Origin: Salticus scenicus
Lineage: Eukaryota > Arthropoda > Arachnida > Araneae > Salticidae
Direction of reading: 5' to 3'
NCBI GenBank assembly: GCA_963930645.1
Contig: OZ005649.1
Location: 382,717,887-382,781,886, forward strand
Length of the DNA stretch: 64,000 nt
A model generated the notes under the pieces. The model saw only the letters and a list, made by a program, of their open reading frames with translations. It was not told the DNA's origin and searched no databases. Positions 57,261-64,000 of this stretch are shown here, piece after piece. The first letter of the stretch is position 1. Every line of letters begins with the position of its first letter. The translations under genes and the position numbers were made by a program.

Positions 57261-57639
57261 TAAAATTTGTCACTAATACAATCAACCAAATATGTATCCT
57301 TGAATCATGGTTTAGTGGTGGTATAAAAGCAATTTTATATTCATTCGTACAATATATTTATATAAGTAAAATGTATTGATCAATGTATTGAAGATTGTCT
57401 TGGAGAATACTTTTAAAAAACTTTATTTTTGATGTCAAAAACGTTTTAAAAAAATATGATGAAGTGTGGGTTTTTTTTCTTTCCTTTAATTATTTTCAAC
57501 TTGAGAATTTTTAGTCAGTAATAAGTGAAAATTATCAATAGAGTGATACTTTTTAACATATCTATTATTTCATTTTATAATCTCACTTTAATAGAGTTTG
57601 TAAGCATTCAGCTATTATAAATCATATATATTTAAAGAA
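57261..57639. other. AT-rich region, no gene
   Basis: Nothing supported. Confidence 0.4.
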
Positions 57640-58330
57640 ATACTTATTCATATTTCGTTAATTCCTTTAGGTCGTTATATTTTGGGAAATAATTATATTT
57701 CATAATGGTTAACTCACATATCAAGTTTACTACAGTTATATGCCATACAAGTTGAGATATAGCCTTCCCGTTATCGAGGAAATTTTCAGTATAACAGCAC
57801 CATCTGTTGACCTGTAAGCATCCACCTTGAATCAGCATAATGCCTCAAAATGGCCTTCTCACATAACAAGTTTTGCTTGATTATACGCAATAGAACTTGA
57901 GATATAGCATTTCCTTAAACTGTATAAATCGCTGTATAGCAGCGCCACCTGTTGAACAGTTGACACCAAAAGTTTATACGAACTAATTTATATAAAGTTG
58001 CATCTACATATAAATTTATATGCAATTCAGTGCAGTAGTTCCTGAGATATAGCCTTCCCTTAAATTGCAGAAATCACAGTATAGCAACGTCAGCTGTTGG
58101 CCGATAAGCATTCAAATTGAATCAGCATAATGTCTCATAATGACCTTTTTGCATATCAAGTTTTGTTTGATTATACTCAATAGAACCTGAGATATAGCCT
58201 CCCCTTAAATTGCAGAAATCGCTCTATAGCAGCGCCACCTGTTGAGCGGTTGACACCAAAAGTTGATTGACTATATTTGAGGTCAAGGTGCATCTACATA
58301 TAAATTTATATGCAATTCTGAGCAGTAGTT
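57640..58330 (+). repeat. 145-bp tandem repeat, two dimers
   Basis: 'agca(g)c(g)ccacctgttga'-type motifs sit near 57796, 57939, 58084 and 58227, about 145 bp apart. Units 1 and 3 continue 'ttgaatcagcataatg'; units 2 and 4 continue 'ttgacaccaaaagtt', so the higher-order period is about 290 bp. Noncoding. Single or paired diverged units occur at 20930-21050 and 22690-22960. Confidence 0.85.
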
Positions 58331-58460
58331 CTGGAAATACAGTTGACACACGATAAAATCGTGTTCTAGACCTCTTAAAACGTGTAAATCCATCGAAAAC
58401 CGGAAGTCGAAAAATTTTACGAATCCAATACTTTCTTCGATTCAATATATAAAAAAAAGT
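58330..58460 (+). repeat. Repeat B-type tail after the 145-bp array
   Basis: 'aaacgtgtaaatccatcgaa', 'aaccggaagtcg', 'cgaatccaatactttcttcg' and a terminal 'aaaaaaaagtaaaaaa', as at 11040-11165. Confidence 0.6.
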
Positions 58461-59199
58461 AAAAAATTAAACCATTTCTTAAACATTGTTATTTGCAATT
58501 TTCGTACATCTATCAAACATTTTACAAATAATAATAATAATAATAATAATTCCTTACATATAAAATTTAACATAGAAACATATATTAAGCTTTAGCTACA
58601 TTATCAAAAATTTTATTTAAAAAAATACTGATTAAAATATAAATTTCCGATTTGTTTGACGAATATTCATATTGCATAGAAATTTGTAATTCTTGAAAAA
58701 TACTTTAATTAGAATTAATTACTCATACTTAGAATTAATTACTCATAAATTCCTATTATCTAAGTAACTGCGTGCCCAAAGATTTTCTTTTTCAGATAAG
58801 ACAATTAATTAATGGATTCTTAACATATTCATACTGTTACTTTAAAATTTTAAATTTTGCTGTCTTCAGTTGCCTGTTTTTAGTAAACTTATAAGTAATT
58901 AATAAGTAATTTTGTAATTAATAAATTATTGACGTATTTATAAAAGTGTTATCACCGCCCACTAATTTTGATAATTTTCATATAAATATAAAATATGCGC
59001 TCTGGATTTGAACTAATTACCTGAATCATATCGTAATATATTTCCTGTCATGTGCATTTTTTAAACTTTTTACATTATCTCCCTGTTATATTCTTTTCGA
59101 ATCATGTTAGTAATAATCAATTATGATAAATTAAAATAATAATAATAATAAATTTTAACTTTTACTATTTTAAGTAGATAAAACGAATCGGCTTTCAAA
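58461..59199. other. AT-rich region, no gene
   Basis: (AAT)n at 58528-58549; otherwise nothing recognised. Confidence 0.45.
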
Positions 59200-59345
59200 T
59201 CACTGAAACTAAAATATTTTCGAATAGAAAAGAATCAAAAAGCTTTTATGTAAATCGAATACAGGTCATCATCGAGCCCTGCAGTGAAATTTATTCTTCA
59301 GTGGAGAATAACTTTCTTATGCGCTTCCATGAATTTGGAAGCTTA
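59200..59345 (+). repeat. Dispersed repeat C, copy 3 (partial)
   Basis: 'caaatcactgaaactaaaat' and 'gaatagaaaagaatc' match 11280-11330. Confidence 0.5.
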
Positions 59346-59390
59346 AAGCGTTAGACCACTTTTTATTATCATTTTTCTAAGATTATCTAT

Positions 59391-59640
59391 TCTATATCAT
59401 TATATAAAGCGCAAAAAATTGTTTGTTTGTGGAGGGTAATCTCTGAAACTACTGAACCGATTTAAAAACTTCTTTCACTGACCGAAAGCTACAGTATGCC
59501 ATATTGTTATAGGCTATATTTAATTTTGATAAAATAAATTTTAGTTTAAAATCTGAGCATTTTAATTAAAATCCCCATAGAAGCCGTAATAGAAATGGAA
59601 ATAATGAAATATTAAAAAAATTAGCTGCTGCCAACATAAA
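59391..59640 (+). mobile_element. Helitron 5'-end fragment
   Basis: TCTATATCATTATATAAAGC leads into 'ggagggtaatctctgaaact' and 'actgaaccgattt', text typical of arthropod Helitron 5' ends. No matching 3' end was assigned. Confidence 0.45.
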
Positions 59641-59849
59641 AGAAACATTTACATATTCATTTCGTTTTTAAAATATCTTGACGTGAAAAGAAAAGAAATA
59701 TATTTGCACGTGCATTAAATTGAAATTCATATAAAGCTTTTTTAATTGTTAAACTTACATGTTAAATCTGACGTCATTATAGAATTAAAAGTGTTTATTT
59801 TTCTAATAATTTAATTTGATATGATATGATATAATATCTAAGCATCAAT

Positions 59850-59888
59850 GTTTAAACCACGGAGTCTTTATTACTCCGTGGTTTAAAC
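59850..59888. repeat. Perfect 16-bp hairpin, 7-nt loop
   Basis: GTTTAAACCACGGAGT (59850-59865), loop ctttatt, ACTCCGTGGTTTAAAC (59873-59888). Flanks CATCA/TGATG extend it with a small bulge. Confidence 0.9.
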
Positions 59889-60049
59889 TGATGTGTGTAA
59901 ACGAAATTGGAATTTAAAAATAAATAAATAAATAAAATAAAATAAAATAAGAAATTCTATTTTATAATATTATTTATTTTAATTTATAATTGTTGCCAAA
60001 AAGATTTACGAATTAATTTATTTTTAGACATATAATAAAATATATTTTC

Positions 60050-60920
60050 ACGCGAACAATAATATAAAAAGTGAACTGGATTTTTTGTAAAAAAATAATA
60101 AAGATCGAGGAAATTATTTCCCCATTTTAATCCCCATATTTGGATATAGATATGTATTAGTTATCATGTGCATCCGTTAGATTAAATTGTTTTTGTTGTA
60201 AAATTGATAAAATTGGAATTTTAAATTTCAAAACTCTAGAAAAAAAAAAAAATGGCAAATTTCCATATTCGATTGAAAACATAAACATTTCATTTCAAAG
60301 GATGATATTTACACAATAAACATCCAACTAATAAACTAATTAAAAGGGAAAGGATAAATATTCTATCATAATTTGAAGTCAAATTTGTTTTCAAATGTCT
60401 AAATAAAGTATCTGATATAATATACTAATATGTTGCAGCGGAATAGATTTGATATCCGTCATCCTTGGCAGAAAAAAAAAATATCGCCAAATTATCTGGC
60501 GAATATAATTTAATTCCTTTCAAAAATCATGGTTATTTTAAAAACTTACATTAAGAGTGTAACGAATAATATGGAACGATATTTCGTACAATACATATTA
60601 CGAAAATATACATCTGGCATGTATATTTTCGTATTACATTTTTGATCGCCAAATACAAAAAACGCCAAGGGTGACAGTTTTGAAATTTAAAATTAAAATT
60701 TTGTCAATTTGACAGCAAAATAACTCAATCTAACGCATGCATACAATAACTAATACATATCTATACCCAAATATGAGGATTAAAATCGGGAAATAATTCT
60801 TCTAGAATTTTAATAAAAAAAAAAAAAAAAAAAATCCAATGAGCGATTAACATGGAAAATCTTTTTCTTGCATCCACGGGCGGTCAGTGATGTCATACTT
60901 CGCTTGCGTATTGAGATGTT
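60050..60920. repeat. Repeat E copies 2 (direct) and 3 (inverted)
   Basis: 60070-60240 matches 1210-1375 directly. 60330-60920 matches 1141-1780 in reverse complement, ending at 'cgcttgcgta'. As a result 60080-60240 and 60640-60835 are inverted repeats of each other. Confidence 0.7.
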
Positions 60921-61086
60921 TAAATTTATTTGGCGACTATTTTTAGCAACTAACAGTTATGGCAAGTAGCTCAATATACATAGCGCATACAGCCATTACT
61001 GAAATGTAAATAGCATTTAATTATTTGAGTTACATTATGTTGACTGGAAACCTATTTAATATACCTATGCTCTATAGCTATACTAA

Positions 61087-61120
<34 letters not shown>

Positions 61121-61240
61121 GTGTGGCACTCGAGGACTGCCGCGGTAAAGCTATTGCATGGCATTTTTTATCAACTTATGCAATTATAATTATTTATTTA
61201 TTTTATTTATGCAGTATTTTTTTTTTCTTTGATTATAATT
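60921..61240. other. AT-rich spacer
   Basis: A30 run at 61090-61119 followed by 'cgtgtggcactcgaggactg'. No gene. Confidence 0.45.
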
Positions 61241-63145
61241 CAAGTTTTTTCTTTGATACTACTTCAAGTTACACTTTTTGAGCGTGGTGACCGATAAGAA
61301 AACAATTTTTTTTCTTTTATTGAATAAATGAGAATATATCCGCAATGAGAATATATCAAAAATATCAGCAATCGATTTGTTGGTATCGAAAACCTCGAAG
61401 TACCAAACTTGAATGATCTAACTCTATTTTTTGAGAAAAGGTATTTTAATAGGTTTTTAAAGGCCTGCAAGTCGAATGGGGATATTCAAGTTTTTTCTTT
61501 GATATAATTTCAAGTTACACTTTTTGAGCGTGGTGACCGATAAGAAAACAAATTTTAATAGAGAAAAGGTATTTAATAGGATTTAAAGGCCTGCAAGTCG
61601 AATGGGGATATTCAAGTTTTTTTCTTTGATATTAATTCAAGTTACACTTTTTGAGCGTGGTGACCGATAAGAAAACAAATTTTAATAGAGGAAAGGTATT
61701 TAATAGGTTTTAAAGGCCTGCAAGTCGAATGGGAATATTCAAGTTTTTTCTTTGATATTAATTCAAGTTACACTTTTTGAGCGGGGTGACCGGTAAGAAA
61801 ACAAATTTTAATAGAGAAAAGGTATTTCATAGGTTTTAAGGGCCTGCAAGTCGAATGGGGATATTCAAGTTTTTTTTTTTTTTTATATTAATGAATAAGA
61901 TAACAATAATGATAAGATAACAATAATGATAAGAAAACAAATTTTAATAGAGAAAAGGTAGTTAATAGGTTTTAAAGGCCTGCAAGTCGAATGGGGATAT
62001 TCAAGTTTTTTCTTTGATATTAATTCAAGTTACACTTTTTGAGCGTGGCGACCGATAAGAAAACAAATTTTAATAGAGAAAAGGTATTTAATAGGTTTTA
62101 AAGGCCTGCAAGTCGAATGGGGATATTCAAGTTTTTTCTTTGATATTAATGAATAAGATAACAATAATGATAAGATAACAATAATGATAAGAAAACAAAT
62201 TTTAATAGAGAAAAGGTATTTTAATAGGTTTTAAAGGCCTGCAAGTCGAATGGGGATATTCAAGTTTTTTTTTATATATTAATTCAAGTTACACTTTTTG
62301 AGCGTGGTGACCGATAAGAAAACAAATTTTAACAGAGAAAAGGTATTTTAATAGGTTTTAAAGGCCTGCAAGTCGAATGGAGATATTCAAGTTTTTTCTT
62401 TGATATTAATTCAAGTCACACTTTTTGAGCGTGGTGACCGATAAGAAAACAAATTTTAACAGAGAAAAGGTATTTTAATAGGTTTTAAAGGCCTGCAAGT
62501 CGAATGGAGATATTCAAGTTTTTTCTTTGATATTAATTCAAGTTACACTTTTTGAGCGTGGTGACCGATAAGAAAACAAATTTTAGTAGAGAAAAGGTAT
62601 TTAATAGGTTTTAAAGGCCTGCAAGTCGAATGGGGATATTCAAGTTTTTTCTTTGATATTAATGAATAAGATAATAATAATGATAAGAAAACAAATTTTA
62701 ATAGAAAAAAGGTATTTTAATAGGTTTTAAAGGCCTGCAAGTCGAATGGGGATATTCAAGTTTTTTCTTTGATATTAATTCAAGTCACACTTTTTGAGCG
62801 TGGTGACCGATAAGAAAACAAATTTTAATAGAGAAAAGGTATTTAATAGGTTTTAAAGGCCTGCAAGTCGAATGGGGATATTCAAGTTTTTTCTTTGATA
62901 TTAATTCAAGTTACACTTTTTGAGCGTGGTGACCGATAAGAAAATAAATTTTAACAGAGAAAAGGTATTTTAATAGGTTTTAAAGGCCTGCAAGTCGAAT
63001 GGGGATATTCAAGTTTTTTCTTTGATATTAATTCAAGTTACACTTTTTGAGCGTGGTGATCGATAAGAAAACAAATTTTAATAGAGAAAAGGTTTTTAAT
63101 AGGTTTTAAAGCCCTGCAAGTCGAATGGGGATATTCAAGTTTTAT
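61241..63145 (+). repeat. 126-bp satellite array, about 14 units
   Basis: 'gtcgaatgg' recurs at 61471, 61597, 61724, 61850, 61986, 62112, 62245, 62372, 62499, 62625, 62741, 62867, 62994 and 63119: period 125-127 bp, with 116, 133 and 136 where a unit variant occurs. Common units contain 'actttttgagcgtggtgacc'; three variants replace this with 'aagataacaataatga'-type text. Units are highly alike. The core 'ggcctgcaagtcgaatgggg' is the Helitron y-unit core. 61350-61440 holds an inverted x-unit fragment. Confidence 0.95.
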
Positions 63146-63590
63146 CTGATCTACTTTATACACAAATTTTACGCGTACAGCTATTCACTGTTGTACATAG
63201 ATGATAGATACCTATACACCTATATACTTTCTCACAAACAGCTGCTTACGTATTCGTCCGATTTCGGAGCAGCTCGTCTCGATCCGTGCGAGCTTCGTAC
63301 AGCCGAATTCTACCGAAGTCTGCCGAACTGTGTTAGGTTTTTTTTTCGTTACGGAATTTTTTGATTCGGTCGCCGCGCTCAAAGCCCGCGATAAAAGCTA
63401 TACAATAGCTTAAAAAGAAAGGTTTATATGCATATGTAGAGAACGATCGCTAGAACTAAAAAGCCGATTGCTTTTTTTTTTTCTTTCAATAATCAAAAGT
63501 TACACTGTCTCTCTCTAAGTGCTAGAAGCTATAATAAATTTTGGTAAAATAAATTTTTAATTAAAATTTTCAATATTTTAATTGAAAACA
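63146..63590. other. Unique-looking segment after the satellite
   Basis: 63225-63330 is less AT-rich than its surroundings ('cagctcgtctcgatccgtgc'). Two overlapping short frames (63125-63413) have no recognised domain and start in the satellite. No supported gene. Confidence 0.45.
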
Positions 63591-64000
63591 AAGCATAGAT
63601 TTGATATCTATCGTCTTTGGCAATTTTTGTATTTGGCGATCGAAAACGTAATACGAAAATCTGTATATTATCGTAGTAAATACGAGATGTATGTGTTTAC
63701 TTCAATTACCCTACTACCGTAGGTAGTGGAAGTATTGTATAGGTTTTGGCAATTGGTCAGTGTGTGTGTATATGTGCACGTGTGTGTGTAATCTTCTGGC
63801 TGTCATATCTCCAAAACTAATAAAAATAGAACTACTAAACTTCACAAGTGATTCAGGTCTGGTGTACAGATAAATTTTCCAAATTTTCGTGAAAATTGAA
63901 AAACCGGAATTGGGTCATGGAAAACCAGAAATGGGACCCTAAGCCCATATTCAAAAACACCTCTAATGATTTTCTTCAAAGTTGCTATATAAATAATATA
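63591..64000. repeat. Repeat E fragment and unidentified repeat-like sequence
   Basis: 63590-63670 resembles repeat E ('ggcgatcgaaaacgtaatac'). After a TG-rich stretch (63760-63792) the text 'tgtcatatctccaaaactaa' is typical of dispersed noncoding repeats. Continues past the window. Confidence 0.4.

Noticed and set aside
61241..63145. CRISPR-like array
   Set aside because: Whole 126-bp units repeat with no unique spacers, and the genome is eukaryotic; it is a satellite.

Overview
The window is AT-rich eukaryotic DNA with no convincing host gene. Almost everything recognisable is a transposable element, a wreck of one, or a tandem array derived from one. The mix (two Ty3/gypsy LTR retrotransposons, nonautonomous Helitrons, Tc1/mariner, hAT and piggyBac relics, and a Penelope-type GIY-YIG fragment) and the style of the repeats suggest an arthropod, perhaps an arachnid. 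That host guess rests on general familiarity with such repeats and is weak.

Layout. 0-3.6 kb: a candidate Helitron (321-2573) holding an hAT-like MITE, then a G/C-tract minisatellite and a Helitron Rep fragment. 3.6-5.4 kb: a dispersed repeat and a TTAA-flanked piggyBac derivative. 6.2-8.8 kb: a dead Tc1 element split by an hAT element. 10.4-11.0 kb: a palindromic MITE with a second copy of the family in its exact centre. 11-15.3 kb: dispersed repeats and a local duplication. 15.8-23.8 kb: a region bounded by inverted AACGTT-rich ends. 24-27.2 kb: dispersed repeats and a second MITE copy. 27199-37114: gypsy element G1. 37.3-38.8 kb: Penelope fragment, fold-back repeat, and a TIR repeat with a tRNA-like core. 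39132-49993: Helitron H1, interrupted by gypsy element G2 (40089-49135). 50041-51985: Helitron H2. 53.4-64 kb: tandem arrays, a third MITE copy, a dimeric 145-bp array, inverted repeats and a homogeneous 126-bp satellite.

How the coding parts work. G1 and G2 are related Ty3/gypsy elements (Gag with a CCHC knuckle; Pol with protease, RT, RNase H and integrase with a GPY/F module). They appear to solve the Gag-to-Pol problem differently. G1 has a complete -1 ribosomal frameshift signal: U UUA AAC in the right frame, a 7-nt spacer and an H-type pseudoknot with two perfect 8-bp stems. G2 has gag and pol in one frame, separated only by UGA CUA G, the classic leaky-stop context. Both copies are dead or impaired: G1 has several frame breaks plus an altered RT active site; G2 has one UAG beside the RT active site but near-identical LTRs, so it inserted recently.

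All coordinates were read by eye from the sequence. Family assignments come from recognised motifs, not database searches.
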